Of a stretch of DNA of 64,000 nt, positions 32,828 to 39,216 are shown one piece after another. Below the pieces are notes generated by a model. That model ran no database searches and was not told the DNA's origin. It was given only the letters and a program-made list of their open reading frames with translations. The stretch comes from Aquimixticola soesokkakensis (lineage in GTDB: Bacteria > Pseudomonadota > Alphaproteobacteria > Rhodobacterales > Rhodobacteraceae), in contig NZ_FWFS01000004.1 in NCBI RefSeq assembly GCF_900172375.1, positions 124,001-188,000 on the forward strand, in the 5' to 3' direction. Both the position numbers and the translations under genes were made by a program. Every line of letters starts with the position of its first letter. Positions within the stretch are counted from its first letter, which is position 1.

Positions 32828-32840
32828 ACGCCCGAATTAA

Positions 32841-32896
32841 TGACCATTATGGTAACTTGTCAATCATCCAAACTGGAAATTGCGACCAAAGCGGTC
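32841..32896. promoter_or_regulatory. Operator pair in the repressor/Cro control region
   Basis: Two sites with the plan GACC-N5-GGTC: GACCATTATGGTA (32842-32854, one mismatch in the outer arm) and GACCAAAGCGGTC (32884-32896, perfect). They lie between the divergent Cro-like and XRE repressor genes. A third perfect copy overlaps the rightward early promoter at 33421-33433. The shared arms and equal spacing mark them as binding sites of one dimeric repressor. Confidence 0.75.
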
Positions 32897-32914
32897 ATTC
32901 CGCATTGTTTGCAC

Positions 32915-33232
32915 ATGCCAGCAAAGATCGAACCCAAGCTCTCAGAAGCGCTCCGCAATGAAATGACGCCCGAAAACATCGGGCGGCGCCTGATGCTGCT
33001 TCGCGAGGCTCAAAACCTAAAATCCTCTGAAATGGCTGACCTTCTCGACATTCCTAGGACCTATTGGTCGCGGTTTGAGGGAGGAAAAAGAGCGATTACA
33101 GAACCGGTTGCAGCCATGCTGGTTGAACGATTTGATGTCACGCTCGATTTTCTCATCCTCGGAAGGTGGGACAGATTGCCATACGAACTTGCCGAGCGCA
33201 TGCGAGCAATTGATCTGGCGAAGAAGAGTTGA
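32915..33232 (+). CDS. XRE-family phage repressor (short CI-like)
   Basis: A protein of 105 residues if started at ATG 32915; the frame is open further upstream (ATGs at 32822, 32840, 32849) and no ribosome site decides the start. The XRE helix-turn-helix is IGRRLMLLREAQNLKSSEMA, DLLDIPRTYWSRFEGGKRAI, followed by VAAMLVERFDVTLDFLILGR. There is no self-cleavage domain, so induction would not follow the RecA/LexA-type route. It stands divergent to the Cro-like gene and upstream of an operator-controlled rightward operon. Confidence 0.8.
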   Translation: MPAKIEPKLSEALRNEMTPENIGRRLMLLREAQNLKSSEMADLLDIPRTYWSRFEGGKRAITEPVAAMLVERFDVTLDFLILGRWDRLPYELAERMRAIDLAKKS

Positions 33233-33412
33233 TCCAGGCTTTCACCCGAAGTTTTTGCAACCAGAGCCATTGCGTACAATCGACTGCTCCCGCTCCAGTA
33301 GTCCATCGGATTCCTCACACACCTTAAGAACATTAGATGAACACTAATTGAACTAACGCCTTGCGACTTGGCAAGCGCAAAATATCAATGTCCATTTTGG
33401 TCACAAAATGTC

Positions 33413-33441
33413 TTGACAGTGACCGCTATGGTCACAATAAG
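33413..33441 (+). promoter_or_regulatory. Rightward early promoter with overlapping operator
   Basis: A consensus -35 TTGACA lies at 33413-33418, and a less clear -10 follows in ACAATAAGAT (33434-33443). The perfect palindrome GACCGCTATGGTC (33421-33433) fills the spacer, so a bound repressor would block polymerase. A further half site GGTCAC lies at 33399-33404. Transcription would run into the small-gene ladder from 33474. Confidence 0.65.
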
Positions 33442-33473
33442 ATGCCCCCATCACCACCCTGATGGAGGCATCA

Positions 33474-33707
33474 ATGATCATTGACTTCACAAGCTGCGAA
33501 GCGGTCAAACACGCCCGCCGGATTGTCGCCTACCCTGACATCACAGACAGCCCGAGCCAGCGCGCGCTTGCGTGGAAAATCGAAATGTCGCAGCGCGGCA
33601 ATCGCATGGCCGTGCACCGCATCGCCGATCAAACCGCCACTCACATCCGCGCCGAACGTCTGGCCGATGCGGTAGACCGCGCGCAGCATACGGGCGGTGC
33701 CGCATGA
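33474..33707 (+). CDS. Small early phage protein
   Basis: A protein of 77 residues from ATG 33474, with GGAGG 6 nt upstream. It starts MIIDFTSCEAVKHARRIVAY and ends with a basic helix (RMAVHRIADQTATHIRAERL). No family is recognised. It is the first gene of the rightward early operon directly behind the repressor-controlled promoter, so it will be among the first phage proteins made on induction. Its stop overlaps the next start (ATGA). Confidence 0.65.
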   Translation: MIIDFTSCEAVKHARRIVAYPDITDSPSQRALAWKIEMSQRGNRMAVHRIADQTATHIRAERLADAVDRAQHTGGAA

Positions 33708-33979
33708 TGCCCCGCAGCCCGATCGCCGAATTCATCGCCCGCCTCGAATGCGCACAAACAGCCGAGGAAAAGCACGACGCTTTCATGGCCGAGGCCATCG
33801 AGACAGGTGGATTTTACGCCATTCCGCGCGAGCAAGCAGCACCTGCCAGCTACATGGTCGAAATCCATTTGCATGGCATTTTCGGATACGGCCGCAGCGA
33901 GGCCGAGGCGCAGCGCTCCTGGGCGCGCACAGCACAGCGCCACCTTGAAACCCTCGAAACACAGGACCGCGCCGCGTGA
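33704..33979 (+). CDS. Small early phage protein
   Basis: A protein of 91 residues from ATG 33704 (MMPRSPIAEFIARLECAQTA). The middle, GGFYAIPREQAAPASYMVEIHLHGIFGYGRS, suggests a small alpha/beta fold, ending in a helix (AEAQRSWARTAQRHLETLE). No function is recognised. It is coupled to both neighbours by 4-bp overlaps (ATGA and GTGA). Confidence 0.6.
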   Translation: MMPRSPIAEFIARLECAQTAEEKHDAFMAEAIETGGFYAIPREQAAPASYMVEIHLHGIFGYGRSEAEAQRSWARTAQRHLETLETQDRAA

Positions 33980-34056
33980 GCCTGCAAATCTACATCATCG
34001 GCACAGGTCTGGCCGCCTGTATCGGCCTCGCGCTCGCCTTTGCCGCGCGCCTCTGA
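33976..34056 (+). CDS. 26-residue single-helix membrane peptide
   Basis: A frame from GTG 33976 to TGA 34054-34056 encoding MSLQIYIIGTGLAACIGLAL plus FAARL. It is almost entirely one transmembrane helix with a positive end. The GTG overlaps the upstream TGA (GTGA), as do other genes in this operon, which supports translation. Small phage membrane peptides can be holin regulators, exclusion factors or inhibitors of host membrane proteases; nothing here selects among these. Confidence 0.5.
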   Translation: MSLQIYIIGTGLAACIGLALAFAARL

Positions 34057-34074
34057 CCCAACGCCGATGACCTC

Positions 34075-34099
34075 CCGACCCGTCACTGCTCCGGGTCGG
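34075..34099 (+). other. Stem-loop in the early transcript
   Basis: CCGACCCG (34075-34082) pairs perfectly with CGGGTCGG (34092-34099) around a 9-nt loop. There is no T run, so it is not an intrinsic terminator. It lies in the 165-bp gap 34057-34221, in which I see no gene, and could be a processing or stability element. Confidence 0.35.
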
Positions 34100-34221
34100 C
34101 ACTTGCCGGAGCGCCCGCTCCTCCCCGTTCGCGCTGCGCGCTCCGGCCCTTTCTCCCCCCCTGCCACTCACGGCACCACCCGCCCGCGCAATCCAGCGCG
34201 GGCCGAGCGAAAGGCTGAACC

Positions 34222-34479
34222 ATGACCGACACTGTCGACAGTACAAGCGACGCGCGCACCGCAAACAACGCCGTGCGCCACACCTACCGCGTCCTTTCGG
34301 ACACCGAGAAAGCCCAGATGCAGCGCGTCAAAGACATCGGCGCGGCCTTCATTGCCGAGCTGCATGCGATTGGCGGCACAGGTCTGGAAACCGACCGCTT
34401 CGCCTCGCGCGACCTGTCGCTGGCCAACACCCACGCCGAGGACGCCGTCATGCGCGCCGTGCGCCACATCACCAAATAA
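34222..34479 (+). CDS. Acb2/Tad1 hairpin-family protein, candidate anti-CBASS/anti-Thoeris sponge
   Basis: A protein of 85 residues. The pattern HTYRVLSDTEKAQMQRVKDI followed by LSLANTHAEDAVMRAVRHIT matches the helical hairpin family of phage Acb2 and Tad1: Y-R-L-S-x2-E near the first helix, D/E-A-x-M-x-A-V-R at the end of the second. Acb2 and Tad1 bind cyclic nucleotide signals and so block CBASS and Thoeris defence. It lies in the early operon, as expected for anti-defence genes. Family membership is likely; ligand and activity are inferred. Confidence 0.7.
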   Translation: MTDTVDSTSDARTANNAVRHTYRVLSDTEKAQMQRVKDIGAAFIAELHAIGGTGLETDRFASRDLSLANTHAEDAVMRAVRHITK

Positions 34480-34493
34480 GGACCATTCCCGTG

Positions 34494-34916
34494 ATGACCC
34501 AACGCAAAACCCCGACGCAGGTCGCCAAGGTCGAACCGCACGATCCCTACAAGATGCGGACCATCGAGCAGATCCTCGCACTTTTCGACAGCGGCGACTT
34601 TCTGGCGCAGGTGCTGGAAGGCCACAAACAGCTGCAGCTCGATCTGCTTGAGCACAAGGCCGAGCACGGCACCAAGGGGTGCCAGGGCAGCATGACGCTG
34701 CAGGTGAGCTACGCGCTCGGCAAATCCGGCGATGTCGCCATGGGCGCCACCGTCAGCTTCAAAGCACCAAAGAAGCCCCCCTCGAGTGCGGCAGCTTTCA
34801 TCAACGATAACGGCGAGTTGACGCTCTACAGCCCGTTCATGGCGCGCATGCACCAACCCATCCGCGATGTGGAAGATTTCGACCCCGAGACCGGCGAAAT
34901 CCGCGACATCGACTGA
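34494..34916 (+). CDS. Hypothetical phage protein upstream of DUF2303
   Basis: A protein of 140 residues from ATG 34494 behind AAGGA; a GTG at 34491 directly precedes it. Reads MTQRKTPTQVAKVEPHDPYK, a helical middle and a beta part (GSMTLQVSYALGKSGDVAMG), ending RDVEDFDPETGEIRDID. Proteins of this type are common next to DUF2303 genes in temperate phages, suggesting joint action on DNA recombination or replication, but the role is not established. Confidence 0.65.
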   Translation: MTQRKTPTQVAKVEPHDPYKMRTIEQILALFDSGDFLAQVLEGHKQLQLDLLEHKAEHGTKGCQGSMTLQVSYALGKSGDVAMGATVSFKAPKKPPSSAAAFINDNGELTLYSPFMARMHQPIRDVEDFDPETGEIRDID

Positions 34917-34948
34917 CTATTCGACCTTTCAACAATGAGGAAAACACC

Positions 34949-35932
34949 ATGACGGACCACGTCACACTTGAAAACGAGGCGCAGACGATGCGCGATGTGA
35001 TGGAGGCCCTTGGCCACCACGAAAAGATCGAGACGCCCGAGGGCCACGATCTGACCAAGGCACATCTGATTACCCTTCCCGAAAAGCGCACAGTCAAAGA
35101 CCTGACCAGTGACCATCGTGCAGCGCTGGAATACCTCAAACCCGCGCGCCGCAAGGGCACTGCGCGCCTTGAGGATCTCGACAGCCTGATCATCTGGGCG
35201 AACCGCTTCAAAGGCGACACATCGGCCCTGTTTGCAAAACCTGACATGAGCGCCCCGACCTTGACCTGCATTGCCGACTATCATGCTGCGGGTGCCGTCG
35301 ATCCGGTCAATCTCGGCGGCGACCCCACGGCCCGCCATTGCCATCACCGTGCCGTCTATGGCTTTCCGCTGTCGGATGAATGGAAAGCCTGGATGAAGGT
35401 CTCGGGCGCGCCGCTCGAAAAGGACGATCTGGGCGAATTCATTGAAGCGCAGGCCAAGGACATCATGGACCCGACGCCGGCTGTGCTGTCGGGCAGCGTC
35501 AGCGACAAGAACGAGCCATGGGAAAACCGCCTGATCCACACGGCGCGCCAGATCGAGGGCAGGTATGGTCAACTCAACCAGTTGCTCGCCATGTCAAAGC
35601 AGTTTCAGGTGTTCGAGACCAGCGACCTCAAAGTGTCAACCAACCGCGACACCGGCGAGGCCGAAATCCAGTTCCTCAACGAACACAGGACTGCCGACGG
35701 CAAACCGCTCAATATCCCGAACCTCATCATCATCGCCATTCCCGTGTTTTTGGGTGGCGCACCTTATCGGATGCCCGTGCGCTTTCGCTACCGCAAGCAG
35801 GGCGGCTCGGTGAAGTTCATTCTGTCGATCTACAATCCCGAAAAAGCCTTCGAGGCTGCGTTCAAGGAAGCTGTTTCCCGCGCCACCGAGGAGACCAATC
35901 TCCCTCTATTCATGGGCAGCCCCGAGGCCTGA
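34949..35932 (+). CDS. DUF2303 (YfdQ-like) phage protein
   Basis: A protein of 327 residues. AALEYLKPARRKGTARLEDL and SLIIWANRFKGDTSALFAKP, then YHAAGAVDPVNLGGDPTARHCHHRAVYGFPLSDEWKAW (read in two parts), are the DUF2303 hallmarks; the C-terminal half is beta-rich (FLGGAPYRMPVRFRYR). E. coli YfdQ is the named member. The family is found in temperate phage early regions, often with recombination genes; its function is unknown. Confidence 0.88.
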   Translation: MTDHVTLENEAQTMRDVMEALGHHEKIETPEGHDLTKAHLITLPEKRTVKDLTSDHRAALEYLKPARRKGTARLEDLDSLIIWANRFKGDTSALFAKPDMSAPTLTCIADYHAAGAVDPVNLGGDPTARHCHHRAVYGFPLSDEWKAWMKVSGAPLEKDDLGEFIEAQAKDIMDPTPAVLSGSVSDKNEPWENRLIHTARQIEGRYGQLNQLLAMSKQFQVFETSDLKVSTNRDTGEAEIQFLNEHRTADGKPLNIPNLIIIAIPVFLGGAPYRMPVRFRYRKQGGSVKFILSIYNPEKAFEAAFKEAVSRATEETNLPLFMGSPEA

Positions 35933-35999
35933 TGCACTCTTTCTGGCCCCTCTTCCCAGAGGGACCAGCGATGGCACATCACCTTTTCGGAGACCCCCA

Positions 36000-36281
36000 A
36001 TGGACCGCAAAACCTATTGCCATATCCGCGCCATGGCCTGCCTGATCAGCTTTGACGCCGATGGCCCGCGCGAGGCGCAGACGCTCTTGCACCAGCTCAC
36101 CCGTGCGAACATCGCCACGCTCGACAGCAACCCGCACGGCGCAAGCGTCACCATGCTCGGCATCCGGGGCGAATTCGCAGTTGGCGAGCGCGCTATGCTG
36201 CGCGCGTGGCGCGATGCGGCGAACGTCGAGATATACCACTGCGAGCTCGTGGGATTTGATGATGCGGAGGAAGCGGCATGA
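36000..36281 (+). CDS. Small early phage protein
   Basis: A protein of 93 residues from ATG 36000, with CGGAGA upstream. MDRKTYCHIRAMACLISFDA is followed by helix and strand segments (AQTLLHQLTRANIATLDSNP, FAVGERAMLRAWRDAANVEI). No family is recognised. It overlaps the next gene by 4 bp. Confidence 0.6.
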   Translation: MDRKTYCHIRAMACLISFDADGPREAQTLLHQLTRANIATLDSNPHGASVTMLGIRGEFAVGERAMLRAWRDAANVEIYHCELVGFDDAEEAA

Positions 36282-36607
36282 ACGCCCTTGTCCCGCGCAA
36301 AAGCAGCACCCCCGCCCGCGATCGCAGACGTCAAGTCCTGCGCATGACCCTCGCCTTCCAGATCTGGCAGTTCGCAACTCCGCGCGGCTGGGATGTCGAT
36401 CTGGAGGAGCTTTGCACCCACACCCGCAGATCACCGCAGGCCGTTGCCCGCATCCTGCACCTCAAAGGATGGCGCGCGCGCATCCGACCCTCGAAAAGCG
36501 AAGCTCACGGGCATGCTTTTCACGACGCTCCGACAAAGCGCAAGGCCGATGTCAGCGAAAGGCTGCTGAGCGGCCTGCCCGAGGATCTGACCACGCTCAT
36601 CGTCTGA
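36278..36607 (+). CDS. Small phage DNA-binding-like protein
   Basis: A protein of 109 residues. The basic N-terminus (RKSSTPARDRRRQVLRMTLA) leads to WDVDLEELCTHTRRSPQAVARIL and HLKGWRARIRPSKSEAHGHA, which has the layout of a winged helix-turn-helix (a helix ending in RSPQAVARIL as recognition helix). It could be a regulator of the early operon. No specific family is known. Start overlaps the previous stop (ATGA). Confidence 0.6.
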   Translation: MNALVPRKSSTPARDRRRQVLRMTLAFQIWQFATPRGWDVDLEELCTHTRRSPQAVARILHLKGWRARIRPSKSEAHGHAFHDAPTKRKADVSERLLSGLPEDLTTLIV

Positions 36608-36633
36608 GCGCCCACCCATCAAGGATCACCCCC

Positions 36634-36903
36634 ATGACCAATTCCCTTGCAGACCTGAACACCCACCTCTTTGCACAGCTCGACCGCTTGGCGTGCGACG
36701 GCCTGACCCCCGAACAGATCGAGCAGGAAGCCAAACGCGCACAATCCATCGTGGCTATCGCCGACCAGGTAAGCGCGACCGCACGGCTGCAACTGACCGC
36801 CGCTACGCTGTTTGCCCAGCATGGCAAGGCGGTGTTGCCGATGCTCCCGCAAATCGGCAATGCGCGCACCATCGAGGGCAAAGCAGAGGACGCCGCAGGA
36901 TGA
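36634..36903 (+). CDS. Small helical phage protein preceding an HNH gene
   Basis: A protein of 89 residues from ATG 36634. The sequence MTNSLADLNTHLFAQLDRLA and IEQEAKRAQSIVAIADQVSA, TARLQLTAATLFAQHGKAVL, is seen widely in proteobacterial phages just before an HNH endonuclease gene, as here. It is all helical, with no known biochemical role. It overlaps the HNH gene by 4 bp. Confidence 0.65.
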   Translation: MTNSLADLNTHLFAQLDRLACDGLTPEQIEQEAKRAQSIVAIADQVSATARLQLTAATLFAQHGKAVLPMLPQIGNARTIEGKAEDAAG

Positions 36904-37532
36904 AGGGCCCAAAAATCCACTACAGCACCCGAGAACTCGCGTGGATCGAGGCGCGAGCAGATCAGCCGCGCCGCGCTCTGCATGCCGCCTTTGTTGAAGA
37001 GTTCTCGCGAAGCGATGTCAGCTTCGACAACCTCAAAAGGCTCTGCACCCGCAAAGGATGGAAGACGGGACGAACCGGTTGCTTCAACAAAGGCCAGGTC
37101 CCGCCAAACAAGGGCAAGCGCATGCCCTTCAACGCCAACAGCGCAGCGACGCAATTCAAGCCTGGCCACCCGGCGCCCAATCTCCTGCCCCTCTGGTCCG
37201 AGCGCATTGGCACGGATGGCTACATCGAAATGAAAGTGCCACGCCGCAATCCGCACACAGGCCACGCAACCCGCTACATGCACAAGCACCGCTACTTATG
37301 GGAAGAGACCAATGGGCCGGTGCCCGAGGGCTACTGCCTCAAGGCGCTCGATGGCGACAAAACGAATTGCGACCCTAAAAACTGGGAAGCAGTCCCCCGC
37401 GGCCTCTTGCCGCGCCTGAACGGCCGCTTTGGCCGCGGCTATGATGACGCCCCCGCCGACCTTAAACCCACGCTTCTGGCCATCGCCAAGCTCGAACACG
37501 CCGCCCGTGAGGCGGGAAAGGACACAGCGTGA
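36900..37532 (+). CDS. HNH endonuclease with N-terminal DNA-binding region
   Basis: A protein of 210 residues from ATG 36900. The N-terminal part (YSTRELAWIEARADQPRRAL, VSFDNLKRLCTRKGWKTGRT) resembles a helix-turn-helix, followed by NKGKRMPFNANS, a NUMOD-like motif. The nuclease core reads RYMHKHRYLWEETNGPVPEG and ALDGDKTNCDPKNWEAVPRG. This layout matches phage HNH homing or nicking enzymes. It lies in the early operon, separate from the terminase-linked HNH at 27702, so it may be a free-standing homing endonuclease or aid early host takeover. Confidence 0.85.
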   Translation: MKGPKIHYSTRELAWIEARADQPRRALHAAFVEEFSRSDVSFDNLKRLCTRKGWKTGRTGCFNKGQVPPNKGKRMPFNANSAATQFKPGHPAPNLLPLWSERIGTDGYIEMKVPRRNPHTGHATRYMHKHRYLWEETNGPVPEGYCLKALDGDKTNCDPKNWEAVPRGLLPRLNGRFGRGYDDAPADLKPTLLAIAKLEHAAREAGKDTA

Positions 37533-37816
37533 GCCTCCCCCACAACCACACCGGCGCTCTGCTTTGCATGCGTGGTGATACTGCGACCGGCTTCAAAATC
37601 GGCACGCTATACGCAGCACAGGACGGACGCATCCGCAACGACAGAGGCGTCCAGTACAGCATCGGCACCACGGGCAACGCAACATTCCAGCCATTGCGCG
37701 AAACGCACAGCGAGATGACCTCGCGACCGCCGCGCGAGCTTGGCTGGGCGATCTTGGCTCTGGCGGCTGTTGTGGTCGTGACTTTGGCGTGGCTCTTGGC
37801 CGGTCGATTTTTTTGA
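37529..37816 (+). CDS. Small tail-anchored membrane protein
   Basis: A protein of 95 residues with a GTG start at 37529 overlapping the HNH stop (GTGA). A soluble N-terminal part (TGALLCMRGDTATGFKIGTL) is followed by one C-terminal helix (GWAILALAAVVVVTLAWLLA, residues about 72-92), so it should be anchored by its C-terminus. No family is known; exclusion or envelope roles are possible. Confidence 0.6.
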   Translation: MSLPHNHTGALLCMRGDTATGFKIGTLYAAQDGRIRNDRGVQYSIGTTGNATFQPLRETHSEMTSRPPRELGWAILALAAVVVVTLAWLLAGRFF

Positions 37817-37839
37817 ACTGAAAGGGAAAGGAGACCCCA

Positions 37840-38205
37840 ATGACTGAAAAACTCACCAGAGAGGCCGCGCGCAAAGCCTATGCGGAATCCGGCCTCGACT
37901 ATTTCCCACTGACCTATGAACGCATGTCGGCGCTTCGCGATGCGATCAATTCGGAGATGCTCGTCGCAGGACTGATGCAGGGCACCTACCACATGGCCCA
38001 CCCTTCGATGATCCGCATCCACGGCAAAAACTGTGCCGAGTTGCGGTGCGTGTCCTATTACTTCGAAGACAGGGAAGCGGTCACGTTCAACGCCGATGGC
38101 TTTGTGGGCTTTGCAGGTTGGGCCGACGAAACGAACGTGCAGCCGATCCTGCGGGGATTCCTGCAATGGGTCGAACATGAGGCCGAAGTGGCCGAACTCA
38201 ACTGA
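37840..38205 (+). CDS. Hypothetical early phage protein
   Basis: A protein of 121 residues from ATG 37840, behind AAAGGAGA. It starts MTEKLTREAARKAYAESGLD, has ERMSALRDAINSEMLVAGLM, and ends with an acidic helix (LQWVEHEAEVAEL). There is no membrane segment and no known family. It forms part of the rightward ladder. Confidence 0.6.
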   Translation: MTEKLTREAARKAYAESGLDYFPLTYERMSALRDAINSEMLVAGLMQGTYHMAHPSMIRIHGKNCAELRCVSYYFEDREAVTFNADGFVGFAGWADETNVQPILRGFLQWVEHEAEVAELN

Positions 38206-38229
38206 ATCCAAAAATCCCCGGAGTCCCAA

Positions 38230-38409
38230 ATGCCGAGAAAGAAGAACCGCCGGAAAGAGATGCAAGCAAAACGCCGTGCGGAGGAAGCCGCGCGGACTCC
38301 GAAGCCGAAGCCCGCGCGGCGGGTAGGCATCATCGCGCACCATCACCCGAGCGGCGCCAACTTGGCTCTGCTTACCGCGGCGGTCGCCCGCCTCGACCGA
38401 TCCAGCTAA
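38230..38409 (+). CDS. Small very basic early phage protein
   Basis: A frame of 59 residues from ATG 38230 to TAA 38407-38409, with CGGAG upstream. It is strongly basic at its start (MPRKKNRRKEMQAKRRAEEA, then RTPKPKPARR), which suggests nucleic-acid binding. Codon use matches its neighbours, and it fills the space between flanking genes. The function is unknown. Confidence 0.55.
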   Translation: MPRKKNRRKEMQAKRRAEEAARTPKPKPARRVGIIAHHHPSGANLALLTAAVARLDRSS

Positions 38410-38423
38410 CCCCGGAGGCCCAA

Positions 38424-38618
38424 TTGACTTGGAAGATGCTGAAACCTGCTGAGAAGCTATGTGACCGCCTCTGGCCGACCTCAGAGCAAAAGCTGCCGCA
38501 TGAGATCATCAAGCTAAACGATGAGAGCGCAGCAGTCGTGATCGACATAGATGGCGTCGATTACATCCTGACCATGCAGGAAGTGCCGAGGCAACGCCCG
38601 CGCCCTGCGTCCAACTAA
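38424..38618 (+). CDS. Small early phage protein, TTG start
   Basis: A protein of 64 residues if TTG 38424 is used; CGGAGG lies 6 nt upstream, which supports it over ATG 38436. It reads MTWKMLKPAEKLCDRLWPTS, then IIKLNDESAAVVIDIDGVDY, a small alpha/beta pattern. No family is recognised. Confidence 0.55.
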   Translation: MTWKMLKPAEKLCDRLWPTSEQKLPHEIIKLNDESAAVVIDIDGVDYILTMQEVPRQRPRPASN

Positions 38619-38632
38619 CCCCCGGAGGCACC

Positions 38633-38920
38633 ATGCCGAAGCGCATACAGATGCACCGCAAAAAAGGCGGATGGCGCAAAGACCACCCCCACGCCGTGAT
38701 CGTCGCTCGCCCGTCCAAATTCTCGAACCCCTTCAAGGTGGGAGATGATGGCGTTCCAGACCGCGCCACGGCGGTCGAATGCTTCGAGGGAATGCATGGC
38801 TTGATTGACGGTATAGAGGAATTGCGCGGCAAAGACCTCGCCTGCTGGTGCCCCTTAGACCAACCATGCCACGCGGACGTTTTGATCCGCTGGGCGAACC
38901 AAACCGGAAAGGACCACTGA
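38633..38920 (+). CDS. DUF4326 family protein
   Basis: A protein of 95 residues. It begins MPKRIQMHRKKGGWRKDHPH, with IVARPSKFSNPFKVG and, near the end, LRGKDLACWCPLDQPCHADV. These are the DUF4326 motifs: the NPF segment and the CWC...PCH cysteine/histidine cluster. The family is found in phages and is of unknown function; the Cys/His cluster suggests metal binding. Confidence 0.88.
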   Translation: MPKRIQMHRKKGGWRKDHPHAVIVARPSKFSNPFKVGDDGVPDRATAVECFEGMHGLIDGIEELRGKDLACWCPLDQPCHADVLIRWANQTGKDH

Positions 38921-38922
38921 AC

Positions 38923-39216
38923 ATGAGCCTCGACCGCTCTTTTAATGAAAAAGCCGAGATGTGGTCGCAGGATCGTGCGGCGCTCGCCCTCGGGATGAAT
39001 TGCTCTCATTTCCGTAAGAAAAAGAAACAGTTGCAGGAAGAAGGCTTCCCCGAGGTGGACCACATCACCAAGCGCTACGTCGCCGCAGATGTGCGCGCTT
39101 GGATCGCGCGGCGTAGAAAAGTGCGTGATCCTGAGGCCCCGCCAAGGCAGACTATTTCCGGCACAATCGAAACCGTGCCGAATATCTCAGGAGCAATCAA
39201 CTATGACAGCCTATAA
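38923..39216 (+). CDS. Excisionase-like small DNA-binding protein
   Basis: A protein of 97 residues from ATG 38923. WSQDRAALALGMNCSHFRKKKKQLQEEGFP (read from residue about 13) and YVAADVRAWIARRRKV form a MerR/AlpA-type winged helix with the basic recognition region typical of excisionases. It lies directly before and overlaps the integrase gene by 14 bp, as xis genes usually do. It should bind the arm region and turn integrase toward excision. The assignment is by motif and position. Confidence 0.65.
   Translation: MSLDRSFNEKAEMWSQDRAALALGMNCSHFRKKKKQLQEEGFPEVDHITKRYVAADVRAWIARRRKVRDPEAPPRQTISGTIETVPNISGAINYDSL

Noticed and set aside
35932-36045. 37-codon ORF directly after DUF2303 with an ATGA-type overlap
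   Set aside because: It overlaps 46 bp of the next gene, which has its own ribosome site, and shows no fold or conservation I can argue for.
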